From the NCBI RefSeq assembly GCF_002237755.1, contig NZ_MWSJ01000002.1, forward strand, positions 1-64,000: a stretch of DNA of 64,000 bases, given 5' to 3'. Below, in pieces: positions 1 through 8,145 of this stretch. This DNA is from Lysinibacillus sp. KCTC 33748 (GTDB lineage Bacteria; Bacillota; Bacilli; Bacillales_A; Planococcaceae). Below the pieces are notes generated by a model. That model did not search any database. It worked only from the letters and a program-made list of their open reading frames with translations, and was not told the origin of the DNA. Both the position numbers and the translations under genes were made by a program. How positions within the stretch are numbered: position 1 is the stretch's first letter; every line of letters begins with the position of its first letter.

Positions 1-507
1 CGAAACTTTACATCGGAGGCACCTAATGAGAAATGGGTAACGGATATTACAGCGTTTAAATTATTTGGTGAAAAACTTTATTTATCGCCTATTTTAGATT
101 TATTTAATGGTGAAATCATTACCTATACAATTGGCTTTAGACCAACGTACTCTCTTGTTTCAGAAATGTTAGAGAAGGCCTTAAAACATCTACCTGTGGA
201 CCATCAGCTACTGATGCATTCAGATCAAGGGTGGCATTATCAAATGAAGAAATATCGTCAGGCCCTTCAATCAAGAGGTATCGTGCAAAGTATGTCTCGT
301 AAAGGAAACTGTTACGACAACTCGGTGATGGAGAATTTCTTTGGGATTCTGAAATCAGAATTCCTTTACCTAAAGGAATTTAAAAGTGTCGAGCATTTCA
401 AAAAAGAATTAGAAAAATATATTGATTATTACAATACGAAACGGATGAAGGCAAAATTAAAAATGAGTCCGGTTCAATACCGAACTCATTTTACTCAAGC
501 TGCCTAA
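1..507 (+). CDS. IS3-family transposase OrfB, 5'-truncated by the window edge
   Basis: This is the C-terminal part of an IS3-family DDE transposase. The reading frame is open from base 1, so the gene begins outside the window. The integrase core is visible: the first Asp in WVTDITAF, the second in HSDQGWHY, and the Glu in MENFFGILKSE, with the family C-terminus KMSPVQYRTHF. It ends 12 bases before the element's right inverted repeat. The catalytic triad is complete in what can be seen, so the copy may be functional. It borders the phage-derived genes that follow. Confidence 0.93.
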   Translation, partial: RNFTSEAPNEKWVTDITAFKLFGEKLYLSPILDLFNGEIITYTIGFRPTYSLVSEMLEKALKHLPVDHQLLMHSDQGWHYQMKKYRQALQSRGIVQSMSRKGNCYDNSVMENFFGILKSEFLYLKEFKSVEHFKKELEKYIDYYNTKRMKAKLKMSPVQYRTHFTQAA

Positions 508-518
508 TGAAATAACCG

Positions 519-543
519 TGTCTAACTTTTAGGGGTCACTTCA
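519..543 (+). repeat. Right terminal inverted repeat of the IS3-family element
   Basis: The segment TGTCTAACTTTTAGGGGTCA, followed by CTTCA, lies just after the transposase stop and has the position and look of an IS3 right end. A near-identical sequence in the opposite orientation at 11406-11429 supports this as the element boundary. Confidence 0.75.
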
Positions 544-587
544 ATGATTGTGGAGGGCTTTTATTATGCAAAAAAGGAAGGTGACAG

Positions 588-1001
588 ATGAAAACAGACA
601 CATTATATACATCATTTATTGGCGGTGCAATGGCATGGATAGGATACCTTATCGGAGGTATTGACCACTTGATAAAAGCGTTAGTTATATTCATGACTAT
701 CGACTATGCACTAGGTTTTATGGTTAGTTTAGTCTTCAAGAAAACAGAAAGTAAAAAGATGTTTAAAGGCTTAATCAAAAAGACAGCAATGATATTGATG
801 GTCTTTGCAGCAGTACAACTCGATTCAGCAACAGAGAGTGGAAATTTTATGCGTAATGCAATGATTCTTTTCTTAATCGGTATGGAAGGTATAAGTATGA
901 TTGAAAATCTAGGGAAGTTAGGCATTAAAGTACCTAAGTTTTTAGCAAATGCTTTTACACAGTTGCAAATAGATAACGATGATAAGAAGGGTGATAAATA
1001 A
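588..1001 (+). CDS. Phage holin, phi29 / Cp-1 type (Phage_holin_4 family)
   Basis: This is a 137-residue membrane protein of the toxin-secretion/phage-lysis holin family. Holins form lesions in the cytoplasmic membrane that release endolysin. Three hydrophobic stretches are visible (about residues 10-30, 32-52 and 65-100), and the tail is charged, ending DDKKGDK. Its stop shares one base with the start of the endolysin gene, the usual lysis-cassette coupling. Size and topology fit the family. No other phage structural genes are nearby, so this looks like a prophage remnant or a captured lysis module. Confidence 0.85.
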   Translation: MKTDTLYTSFIGGAMAWIGYLIGGIDHLIKALVIFMTIDYALGFMVSLVFKKTESKKMFKGLIKKTAMILMVFAAVQLDSATESGNFMRNAMILFLIGMEGISMIENLGKLGIKVPKFLANAFTQLQIDNDDKKGDK

Positions 1002-1666
1002 TGAGTACAAGTGTAACTACTACATGTCGAGACATTAATGAGCTGTTACCACCAGCTAGATTAGCTATGCAACTCTTATTCCAGGAGTGTTGTAAAGCAG
1101 GCATCAAAAATATCTTCATTACTGAAACCTATCGCTCACAGGAACGGCAGAAATATCTATATGAACAAGGACGTACACGGCCGGGGCAAATTGTTACTTG
1201 GACTTTAGATAGCAATCATAAGTCACGTCTAGCATGGGATATTGCTGTTGGCCCTCCACAATCTTTATATGATGTGACTATACTTAGTCGAGTTGGAGCC
1301 ATTGCACATAAGCTAGGCATTACATGGGGCGGTGATTGGATAGGAAGCATTGACCGACCTCATTTCGAGGTTAAATCATCTTGGGTTATCCCTAAAGGTT
1401 ATAAGCTTGAAGGACAAGTAATTGTACCAACTAGTAGCGCAATAAAAGTTCAATTAATTGTGGAAGACAATAAGCCAAATGAAAAGGATGATGATACAAT
1501 GCAATTTACAAACGAGACAACTAAAGCTGCAGTACGTGACTACCTTAAACAGGCGGTTGATAAAAAGCTAATTGATAAGTCGCACCTAGAAAAGTTTGAT
1601 GCTAGAACATTGACAGGCGGAGATTTTGAAGGTCTGAAAATCATCATTGCACAGCGTAATAACTAA
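1001..1666 (+). CDS. Phage endolysin, L-alanyl-D-glutamate endopeptidase (peptidase M15C, CwlK-like)
   Basis: This is a cell-wall peptidase predicted to cut the peptide stem of peptidoglycan. The N-terminal 130 residues carry the M15C pattern: TYRSQERQKYLYEQGRT, then zinc ligands in HKSRLAWD, then PHFE. The usual Gly of HxxGxAxD is replaced here (HKSRLAWD), which is a mild deviation. After a linker with KPNEKDDD, residues about 165-221 form a second small domain, probably for wall binding. It is translationally coupled to the holin upstream and followed by a terminator. Confidence 0.87.
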   Translation: MSTSVTTTCRDINELLPPARLAMQLLFQECCKAGIKNIFITETYRSQERQKYLYEQGRTRPGQIVTWTLDSNHKSRLAWDIAVGPPQSLYDVTILSRVGAIAHKLGITWGGDWIGSIDRPHFEVKSSWVIPKGYKLEGQVIVPTSSAIKVQLIVEDNKPNEKDDDTMQFTNETTKAAVRDYLKQAVDKKLIDKSHLEKFDARTLTGGDFEGLKIIIAQRNN

Positions 1667-1673
1667 AATGTAA

Positions 1674-1705
1674 AGACCAAGATAGCTTAATTGCCGTCTT
1701 GGTCT
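1674..1705 (+). terminator. Rho-independent terminator of the lysis cassette
   Basis: AGACCAAGA pairs with TCTTGGTCT around a 14-base loop directly downstream of the endolysin. The T-run after the stem is weak. Confidence 0.6.
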
Positions 1706-1730
1706 AATTAGTGTTTATGTAAATCAATGA

Positions 1731-2324
1731 TTAATCTAATTCAAACGGGGATCTTTCAATATTTTGTGACCAATACTTCGATATTAGTGCGATTTCGTGG
1801 AACCCTGCCATTCCTCTTAATTTACGTGGTTTTTCAGTAATACCAAACTCAATAAGTAGATCTTCTGCCTTAACATCATTCAAAGGTATAAACTTTACGC
1901 GTGCGATTTGTCCATCTTTGAATATAACACTAGCATTTTTATAACGATCAGTATCAGCCAGAGCATAATAATCCGCTGTATCTGTTTCACCATCAACAAA
2001 TATATATGGGCCGTCTATGTATGGATCAATATCTGGATCAATTGTAAATTTATTTAATACCTCTTCTTTTGTTAAAGGTTTAATTTCGGATGGCTTAGAT
2101 TCCTTATCTTTCGTAATCTCAGCATCTTTTTGTGATTTTTCTTCGTCCTTTACTATGGACGCTTTATTTTTATCTTGTTGTTCATCAGGCGCTTTAGCAA
2201 CCTCTTTAGCTTCGGATTTTTCTTGAGGTGGTTCTGGTAATATTTTTCCTAGTAAACCTAAAGCAACAATTATACCTAACCACACTTGCCATCGCTTGTA
2301 CCACGGTTTTTCTACATTATTCAT
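1731..2324 (-). CDS. Membrane-anchored hypothetical protein with charged linker
   Basis: I do not recognise the family. The 197-residue protein has an N-terminal transmembrane anchor (WYKRWQVWLGIIVALGLLG, about residues 8-26). A long Lys/Glu/Asp-rich linker runs to about residue 85, and a globular C-terminal domain includes YIFVDGETDTADYYALAD. The layout fits an extracytoplasmic domain tethered to the membrane. The start is preceded by GGAGGATGTATT. It converges on the lysis cassette and may belong to the same prophage remnant, though nothing in it is phage-specific. Confidence 0.6.
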   Translation of the reverse strand: MNNVEKPWYKRWQVWLGIIVALGLLGKILPEPPQEKSEAKEVAKAPDEQQDKNKASIVKDEEKSQKDAEITKDKESKPSEIKPLTKEEVLNKFTIDPDIDPYIDGPYIFVDGETDTADYYALADTDRYKNASVIFKDGQIARVKFIPLNDVKAEDLLIEFGITEKPRKLRGMAGFHEIALISKYWSQNIERSPFELD

Positions 2325-2471
2325 AATACATCCTCCATTGATACTATTTAATATTTCCCATCAAATTTCCTTTGAAAGATTATTTTCCCTTAAATATATT
2401 ACCATTTTAAGTGAAGCTCTGGTAATAAAATAAGTAATTTTTAGTAGTGCAGCGTAGCGAAAAAATTTTCC

Positions 2472-2520
2472 TTGCCAAAACAGAAACGAATGTTCTAATA
2501 TAATTACAAACAAATGTTCT
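2472..2520 (+). promoter_or_regulatory. Promoter with two tandem LexA/DinR (SOS) boxes
   Basis: Two 14-mers, GAAACGAATGTTCT (2483-2496) and CAAACAAATGTTCT (2507-2520), each match the Bacillus DinR/LexA core AAC-N4-GTT and differ from the full consensus only at outer positions. Their start positions are 24 bp apart. A promoter TTGCCA (2472) with an 18-bp spacer and TAATAT (2496) has box 1 in its spacer, so repressor binding would block transcription of the two genes that follow. Confidence 0.65.
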
Positions 2521-2539
2521 TATTTGAGGGGTGTAGAGG

Positions 2540-2761
2540 TTGAAAGAACAACTGATTAAAGCGATGCAACGTAATCAATTTTTAAATATGATGTACATGG
2601 ATAAAGACGGTAATATGTCAAAAAGACGTATTAAAGTCATTAAAATCGTCGGTGATTCGTTTCAAGCCTTTTGCTTTACACGGCAGGCAAAGCGTACATT
2701 TATGATTGATAGTGTATTGGCAGTTGTTCCAATCATCCATAAGGAGCGCTCAGTAGTATGA
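2540..2761 (+). CDS. Small WYL-like protein, first gene of a predicted SOS operon
   Basis: This 73-residue protein has a beta-rich layout typical of short WYL-domain-like proteins: MMYMDKDGNMSKRRIKVIKI, then FQAFCFTRQAKRTFMIDSVL. In Bacillus genomes such proteins sit near Y-family polymerase (UvrX/YolD) genes. Translation starts at TTG after GAGG. Two tandem SOS boxes precede it, and its stop overlaps the next start (ATGA). The DNA-damage role is inferred from context; no polymerase gene is present here. Confidence 0.6.
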   Translation: MKEQLIKAMQRNQFLNMMYMDKDGNMSKRRIKVIKIVGDSFQAFCFTRQAKRTFMIDSVLAVVPIIHKERSVV

Positions 2762-3099
2762 TAAGTTTTGAGCAAAGACGACTTCTTCATAAATACGTGG
2801 TTTATGATATGGCTGTTCAATCATTACAACGTGACTACAAGGTGATTGAAAACCTTAAATTAAGCAAAGTATATTTACCGATACTTGATAAGCTACTGAA
2901 CGACATATCTCAAGAATGTTACAACTCAAAAAGGCTGTTGGCCAAAGATAAAATCAGAGTGGTAAAGTGGATAAAGACTGATGAATATTTTAGTGATCTC
3001 GTAGTTGCGACAGCCGGTGAGGACCTAGTTTTGACATATGCTAACATGGCATTGAAAACGCAGGTTGAAAAATTATTATTAAGTCACCAAAATAAATGA
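2758..3099 (+). CDS. Hypothetical protein, second gene of the SOS-box operon
   Basis: This 113-residue, mostly helical, basic protein has no family I can name. Coding is supported by the ATGA overlap with the preceding gene and by the terminator that follows. The conserved-looking stretch is KIRVVKWIKTDEYFSDLVVATAG near residues 65-87. Its length is like YolD-family proteins that accompany UvrX, but I do not see the YolD signature, so I leave it unassigned. Confidence 0.55.
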   Translation: MISFEQRRLLHKYVVYDMAVQSLQRDYKVIENLKLSKVYLPILDKLLNDISQECYNSKRLLAKDKIRVVKWIKTDEYFSDLVVATAGEDLVLTYANMALKTQVEKLLLSHQNK

Positions 3100-3100
3100 C

Positions 3101-3130
3101 AGGCACTGATAAAAGAGTGCCTATTTTTTA
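3101..3130 (+). terminator. Terminator of the SOS-box operon
   Basis: AGGCACT pairs with AGTGCCT around an 8-base loop, followed by ATTTTTTA. Confidence 0.75.
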
Positions 3131-3137
3131 TGCAATG

Positions 3138-3163
3138 AAAAAAGCCACTCATTTGAGCGACTT
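3138..3163 (-). terminator. Terminator of the lipoprotein gene on the minus strand
   Basis: On the minus strand AAGTCGCTC pairs (with two G-T pairs) with GAGTGGCTT, followed by TTTT. It overlaps the stop codon of the lipoprotein. Confidence 0.6.
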
Positions 3164-3962
3164 ATTTTAGTTTAGCTTGCAATATTGCAGAATCATTTTC
3201 AATGCTACTGTGGTATGCATACGTAACATTATTAAGAGTATAGACTTCTGTATGGTCAACCAATTTTCCGTCACTTGTAAAGCCGAGTTTCTCCATAATA
3301 GCTGATTGTTGCTGAGTACTTAAAGTTTTATCTGCACTCTGCAATAATGCTTCAAATGCTATTTTAACTTCTTTGTTTTGTGTCGATAGTGCATTCGAGG
3401 AAACTGCTGCGCTAATTTTTTCGATGTTATTTTCTTTATTCACATCTACAAAGATAAAAATATCACTTGTTAATTCAATGCTGTATTTTCCAGCTTCAAT
3501 TATTTCTTTGTCTTTCATACTGATATTAGAATTACCCTTAGTTTTGGTGATAATTTGTTTTAATGTAGTTTCGTATTCATCGATTGGATCTGCTGAAGAT
3601 TTACTTATTGCATTTGCTACGTTTTCAGCAATCTGTTCCTCTTGCTCTTTAGTGAACTTTATTTTTTCTTTCATTAATCCATTTTCCGAAATGCCAGTTA
3701 ATTTTCCATCTTTAAAAGAAAGGGATACAGTAGATTCTTTGTCTACTCCATTTTCTCCATCATATTCTAAAAATAAATATAAATCGTCATCTTCTTTTGC
3801 ATCTGGATTTTTCGATTTGCCACCTACAATTTCTTTTACCTCATCAGGACTCATTCCGTTTTCCAACTTTTTAAACTCGTCTGGAGTAACTGTAGCAGTT
3901 TCTTCTCCACATGCTGAAAGTAATAATGCCGATAATGCTCCGACATAAAATAGTTTTTTCAT
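3162..3962 (-). CDS. Lipoprotein with DUF3862-like N-terminal domain
   Basis: This is a predicted surface lipoprotein. The signal peptide MKKLFYVGALSALLLSACGE has a clear lipobox (LSAC, Cys17). I chose this start because AGGGAGG lies just upstream, although the frame is open 24 codons further. Residues about 25-90 carry FKKLENGMSPDEVKEIVGG, the SmpA/DUF3862-type motif. The C-terminal half has two alpha/beta stretches that I cannot assign. It follows an XRE regulator on the same strand, with a terminator in between, and probably has its own promoter. Confidence 0.72.
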   Translation of the reverse strand: MKKLFYVGALSALLLSACGEETATVTPDEFKKLENGMSPDEVKEIVGGKSKNPDAKEDDDLYLFLEYDGENGVDKESTVSLSFKDGKLTGISENGLMKEKIKFTKEQEEQIAENVANAISKSSADPIDEYETTLKQIITKTKGNSNISMKDKEIIEAGKYSIELTSDIFIFVDVNKENNIEKISAAVSSNALSTQNKEVKIAFEALLQSADKTLSTQQQSAIMEKLGFTSDGKLVDHTEVYTLNNVTYAYHSSIENDSAILQAKLK

Positions 3963-4020
3963 ATATAAAATCCTCCCTCTATATTTCCATTTTAGGAAAC
4001 TTGGTATCGAATGTACATAT

Positions 4021-4053
4021 AAAAAAACAGACAACTGTATTTAGTTATCTGTT
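4021..4053 (-). terminator. Terminator of the XRE regulator
   Basis: On the minus strand AACAGATAACT pairs with AGTTGTCTGTT (one G-T pair) and is followed by TTTTT. It overlaps the stop codon of the regulator. Confidence 0.7.
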
Positions 4054-4255
4054 ACTTGATCTCAAACATTTCGTTCATATCTGTAATCTCAAGAGCTTGT
4101 AAAACTTTGGTGATGTGTTCACGATTAATTGATGTTCTTCTATTAGTTGCGAGTTCACTAATTACTGTACGTGTTAGTCCTGTCTTTTCTGCTAATTCCA
4201 CTTGTGACATTCCTCGTTCGTTTAACACTTCTTTTAATTTTACTTTCAGTTCCAT
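4052..4255 (-). CDS. XRE-family HTH transcriptional regulator (67 aa)
   Basis: This is a single-domain Cro/CI-type DNA-binding protein. The helix-turn-helix is MSQVELAEKTGLTRTVISEL at residues 16-35. It resembles the small YozG-type repressors of phage and plasmid origin. GAGGTG lies 6 bases before the ATG. It is divergent from the HTH/replication-like gene at 4431, and the 175 bp between them hold AT-rich palindromes that are good operator candidates for either protein. Confidence 0.85.
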   Translation of the reverse strand: MELKVKLKEVLNERGMSQVELAEKTGLTRTVISELATNRRTSINREHITKVLQALEITDMNEMFEIK

Positions 4256-4307
4256 GATTTCACCTCTTTAATTATATTCTTCTTAAATCCCATTATACAC
4301 AAATCCA

Positions 4308-4400
4308 TAAATTTAATAAATAATTTTTACGAAATACTTGAATTATTAAATTTAATAATTTATACTCAAATAAATAAATAACTAAATTTAATTATTTTGT
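4308..4400. repeat. AT-rich iterated palindromes between divergent HTH genes
   Basis: A perfect 20-bp palindrome, AATTATTAAATTTAATAATT (4341-4360), is flanked by near-copies of AAATTTAATAAT around 4309-4328 and 4384-4400. The set has the form of an operator cluster or of plasmid-type iterons. No experimental link is possible from sequence alone. Confidence 0.55.
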
Positions 4401-4430
4401 ATTCTGCAATGAAGAAGAGGTGAAAAACAA

Positions 4431-5324
4431 ATGGCATTCGAATATCTAGCACAATACATAACATTCGACTCAGTAACAGATATGGATAAGAGTGTGGAGG
4501 ACCACATGGCAGCACACTACTATGACTTAACAGAATCAGAACGAGCTATCGTTTTTAAACTTGCTTCACACAGCTTGGAGCATACAGGAGTCTGCCACTT
4601 AAAAGCTTCAACAATTGCTGCATCATTAGAGATTAGTACAAAGACTGTTTATCGTTCAATGAAAAAATTAACTGAGTTAGGCATCATTGAAAAAGTACCA
4701 GGTACAAAACTAAACGGCATCAAAGGGGCTAGTATTTATCGTATTTTACCTTATGTCCCATCGAGCGTGTCCCAACGAGAGACAGTCGATGAATCTAGTA
4801 ATGACGAGGTTTGCCGTCCACAATCTGAGAATCAAGCATTTAACTCTTTTAATCTTTTAAGTTCTAAACAAGCAAATAATATTATGAGTCTTGGTAATGA
4901 ATTAGCTTCGCAAGCTGAAAAGAAAAAAGAATACATGAATGAGTACCAAGTGATGCTATTTGATTTCATGAGTAGTTTGCCATTAGCAGATAACTTAAAA
5001 GATGAATTGCACAAAGTTGTATTAGCTACTCAGGTTCAAAGTGCACCTGACTTCATTAGAGTTAAGAACGTACTATTTAAAATTGCTATGGACATTAAAG
5101 AAGGTGTACTGACGGTTACAAGTACATTAAGAGCTGTATTTGTAGGTGCGTATAACAAGACTGTAGAGCGATTAAGTAGCAAGTTGAATAAATCGTTATC
5201 TATAGAAGAAACTCCTTCTAAAGAACGTCCAGTACCTTTTTATAACTGGATCAACGAGCGTAGCAAGTACCCACAATCTGTGGGGAGTAGAACAGGTAAT
5301 TTAGAAAACTGGCTTGAATGGTAA
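4431..5324 (+). CDS. HTH domain protein, plasmid/phage replication-initiator-like
   Basis: This 297-residue DNA-binding protein has a winged helix at residues 35-105 of the HTH_36 type, with ASTIAASLEISTKTVYRSM as the recognition region and the wing ending GASIYRIL. The C-terminal part is helical (residues 165-260) and ends in a Trp-rich tail. Proteins of this layout are annotated in Bacillus plasmids and phages as helix-turn-helix or RepA-like. AGAGGTG precedes the ATG by 9 bases. The iterated AT palindromes just upstream fit autoregulation or an origin. A replication role is inference. Confidence 0.6.
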   Translation: MAFEYLAQYITFDSVTDMDKSVEDHMAAHYYDLTESERAIVFKLASHSLEHTGVCHLKASTIAASLEISTKTVYRSMKKLTELGIIEKVPGTKLNGIKGASIYRILPYVPSSVSQRETVDESSNDEVCRPQSENQAFNSFNLLSSKQANNIMSLGNELASQAEKKKEYMNEYQVMLFDFMSSLPLADNLKDELHKVVLATQVQSAPDFIRVKNVLFKIAMDIKEGVLTVTSTLRAVFVGAYNKTVERLSSKLNKSLSIEETPSKERPVPFYNWINERSKYPQSVGSRTGNLENWLEW

Positions 5325-5387
5325 TCGCTATGAACTATGGGGATGCCAGAAAAAGGGGTTTAGTCAAAAATTATGTTCATAGCGATT
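5323..5387 (+). promoter_or_regulatory. Long-armed inverted repeat over the stop codon of the HTH gene
   Basis: AATCGCTATGAAC (5323-5335) and GTTCATAGCGATT (5375-5387) are perfect 13-bp complements 39 bases apart. The left arm includes the last two bases of the stop codon of the upstream gene. No T-run follows (it is CCCCCTTAC), so this is not a standard terminator; it could be an mRNA 3' stem or a binding site. Confidence 0.5.
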
Positions 5388-5462
5388 CCCCCTTACTAAT
5401 TTCAGTATTTACTTAACCGTTGTAATTTAAACAATTTAACATGACAGGAGAGGTAGATAAGA

Positions 5463-5603
5463 ATGGAAGAACAAAAACAAATGACTATGGATGAATTTTT
5501 AGAACAACCAATTAAACAACCTTCCACAGATGTTAATAAAGCTGTTGATAAGAAGAACCCCGTAATAGAGTCTCGTATAAGAGTGTGTATTGTGCGGAGA
5601 TAA
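5463..5603 (+). pseudogene. 46-codon ORF, likely the 5' stub of a lost gene
   Basis: ATG after AGGAGAGGTAGATAAGA opens a frame with a credible hydrophilic N-terminus (EEQKQMTMDEFLEQPIKQP) that ends after RVCIVRR. A strong ribosome site in front of such a short peptide suggests that the 5' end of a phage or plasmid gene remains and the rest is deleted. It could also be a genuine small protein. Confidence 0.4.
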
Positions 5604-5871
5604 GAAAAAGAGCACTTTTACAAATAGCACACTCATTAAATAAGGATACTGAAATGAAAAATAAAAATAATTAAGATGTTATTTATAATATAAGACCTCT
5701 TATATCTATTTTATTACCACTTATTGTGTGATGAGCAAATCTTATAAAATTTAATGTTATGTTATGAACAGAGAATAGAGTTTCTTTGATAATTCATTTA
5801 AAAGAAAGGGGAAGGACTCGTACTAGTAATAGGGATGTTTTATATAAAATTAAATTTTAGGAGACAGTAAA
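5604..5871. other. Intergenic stretch, no gene seen
   Basis: AT-rich DNA with no open frame of note. The last 60 bases should contain the promoter of the DUF2306 gene; GGAGACAGTAAA just before its ATG is the ribosome site. Confidence 0.5.
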
Positions 5872-6510
5872 ATGAATAAAAAGACTTGGTTTATATTTAG
5901 TATATTAGCTATTTTAATATCTGGATATTCCATTGTTCAGTATTTGATTATGGATGCACATCAAGCAGGGTTTGTTAGATTGAAACTTATGTTTATTTCT
6001 ACATTAAATTCGTTTTGGTACATTATGCTTTATATACATATTGTTTTTAGTGTAGTGGCGTTAGTAATAGGTCCCTTTACACTATTCTCAAAGTTTAGAG
6101 AAAAAAATATCAATCGGCATCGAATTTTAGGGAAAATCTATATGATAGGTATTTTATTCGGTGGTGTTTCAGGGCTTTATTTAGCATTTTATGCTACAGG
6201 CGGATTTGTGTCACAGTTGGGTTTTGGCTTCCTATCTATATTCTGGATGATAACGGCATCCCAAGCGCTTGTTAAAATTAAACATAAAAAAATTCATAAT
6301 CATCAAAAATGGATGATAAGAAATTACTCCTTAACTTTTGCAGCCGTAACATTAAGAATTTGGCTTGTTTTGTTTACTTTCCTATTTGGATTTGAAAATT
6401 TTAATCTTAGTTACGCTATGATAGCTTGGCTTTGTTGGGTGCCTAATTTAATCGTTGCGGAATTGCTTATACAACGAAAACTTCAAGTAACAGGTGTTTT
6501 AACTGAATAA
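5872..6510 (+). CDS. DUF2306 membrane protein
   Basis: This 212-residue integral membrane protein has about six transmembrane helices. The DUF2306 hallmarks are present: HRILGKIYMIGILFGGVSGL in the centre, and later KIHNHQKWMIRNYSLTFAAV, with His residues near helix ends and Arg in RIWL. The biochemical function of the family is not established. The start has GGAGACAG nine bases upstream. It is monocistronic, followed by a hairpin shared with the converging permease. Confidence 0.8.
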   Translation: MNKKTWFIFSILAILISGYSIVQYLIMDAHQAGFVRLKLMFISTLNSFWYIMLYIHIVFSVVALVIGPFTLFSKFREKNINRHRILGKIYMIGILFGGVSGLYLAFYATGGFVSQLGFGFLSIFWMITASQALVKIKHKKIHNHQKWMIRNYSLTFAAVTLRIWLVLFTFLFGFENFNLSYAMIAWLCWVPNLIVAELLIQRKLQVTGVLTE

Positions 6511-6516
6511 AGTATA

Positions 6517-6545
6517 AAAAGACCACTCCGTGATGGGTGGTTTTA
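6517..6545. terminator. Bidirectional terminator between DUF2306 gene and permease
   Basis: ACCACTC pairs with GGGTGGT (one G-T pair) with A-run and T-run on either side, between two convergent genes. Confidence 0.7.
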
Positions 6546-6556
6546 ATTTATGTGTC

Positions 6557-7837
6557 TTACATAGGTGGAAGCGTTCCTCCTCCAACCCAGATCGCTGTTA
6601 TTTGCCCTAAAGCTGTTAAAGTTGCAGTACCTCCATCAATAGCATTACCGAACAAACTACCGACTGAACCTGCTAAAGAAATACCTGAGAAACCAGAGCC
6701 ATCTAAGCCTGTGATAGCGCCAACGACTGCTAAAGTGACGACTGCAATTTCCTTCGTTAATGGAACTACCGCAGCTAGACCCACACCAAGATCGTTGACG
6801 ATACCATGCGAAGCGGCTGGTAAGTGATCACCAATAATTTGTGTAAATCCGGAATCTCCTAGATAGAAAAAAGCTGCAATGGGAATAACCGGTCCGAACA
6901 CTTTAAAACCGAATTGGAATCCTTGAATTAAATAACTTGTTGTCTTTTCAAGCCCTTGTTTTTTGTGGGCTACAACGCAAAGCAACAGTAGGATAAAGAC
7001 AGAGGTTCCTCCTATTAAAGCTGTTGCATCTCCACCTTGTAATTTTAATATAGACATTGCAATGACATCGAGTATAAAGGCAATTGGAATAAGTACTGCA
7101 AAAAAGCGTTTTTGTCCGAGAGTTAGCAGATTTTCAGGAATTACTGGTTCTACGTCTTCATTTGTATCGTTTGTAGCGTATAAATTCACTGATCCACGCT
7201 TCATATCCCGTCGTAATAAGATATAGGCTACTACTGTAGTAACAACGCCCATTGTAATAACAAGGGGGATACTAGCAGTCATTACCTCACTAACCGGAAT
7301 ACCAGCAGCATCAGCAGTTAACTTCGGAGCTCCTTGTATAACAAAATCACTCGAGAGAGCAATTCCGTGACCAAATAAGTTCATCGCCATCGCAACTCCA
7401 AGTGCTGGTAAGCCTGCACGTAGAGCAACAGGTAACAAAACCGCCCCTAACAGTGCCACAGCCGGTGATGGCCAAAAGAACCACGAAATAAACATCATTA
7501 ACAGACCAATCGTCCAATAAGCGAGCGCAGGTGATTTAATGATTTTCGTAAAAGGAGCAATCATGACCTCATTAATACCAGAAATCATCATAACCCGACT
7601 CATGGCGACGATAATAGAAATAATAAGAATGATCGATAACAGCTCTGTAATGGCATAAATAAAACTGTTAAAAACACCACTAATAGATGCAGTTAAATCG
7701 CCTGTAGCAAAGATTGCTAGCATGAAGATGCCAAGTACACAAATGAGGGTGGTATCGCGACGTTTAACCATAAAGCCAGTGATAAGGACAATAAAAACAA
7801 CGTAAATCCAATGGAGAGCTGTGAATTCAATCCCCAT
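6557..7837 (-). CDS. Ion-transporter-superfamily permease (GntP/CitMHS-like), substrate unknown
   Basis: This 426-residue protein has 11-12 hydrophobic helices. Conserved-looking loops include FFWPSPAVALLGAVLLPVAL and NLFGHGIALSSDF followed by QGAPKL, resembling organic-acid or gluconate permeases of the IT superfamily. The start is the ATG of MGIEFTALHW, which has GAGGGGGAAACGT in front; the in-frame TTG five codons earlier lies inside that ribosome site. It is monocistronic. Fragments of its 5' part and upstream region are repeated at four other places in the window. Substrate cannot be told from sequence. Confidence 0.7.
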   Translation of the reverse strand: MGIEFTALHWIYVVFIVLITGFMVKRRDTTLICVLGIFMLAIFATGDLTASISGVFNSFIYAITELLSIILIISIIVAMSRVMMISGINEVMIAPFTKIIKSPALAYWTIGLLMMFISWFFWPSPAVALLGAVLLPVALRAGLPALGVAMAMNLFGHGIALSSDFVIQGAPKLTADAAGIPVSEVMTASIPLVITMGVVTTVVAYILLRRDMKRGSVNLYATNDTNEDVEPVIPENLLTLGQKRFFAVLIPIAFILDVIAMSILKLQGGDATALIGGTSVFILLLLCVVAHKKQGLEKTTSYLIQGFQFGFKVFGPVIPIAAFFYLGDSGFTQIIGDHLPAASHGIVNDLGVGLAAVVPLTKEIAVVTLAVVGAITGLDGSGFSGISLAGSVGSLFGNAIDGGTATLTALGQITAIWVGGGTLPPM

Positions 7838-8145
7838 ACGTTTCCCCCTCAATATTCAATCTGATTCTATAGAATATGAAGGGGGAAAAAAGTTGGTGAT
7901 GATTTCGGGGAAGTTTGACACAAATAGAATTGTGAAATAAATTGATAATTGAAAAAGTATAAAGCTTAAATAATATTGTAGGTAATTTTTAAGATATGGG
8001 TCTATGTCTCAATAAAGAAATATACTATTTGATTTATCCTATGAAATGACACCTGAACTGCAAAACAAGTCTATAATTAACGTGTGGTAACTTGTAAAGC
8101 CAAATTAGCAGATTTTTCGCTGTTCAAGTTATCTATAGTATGAAG

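Noticed and set aside
1..5600. An intact prophage
   Set aside because: Only a lysis pair and some phage-like small genes are present; no capsid, tail, terminase or integrase genes.
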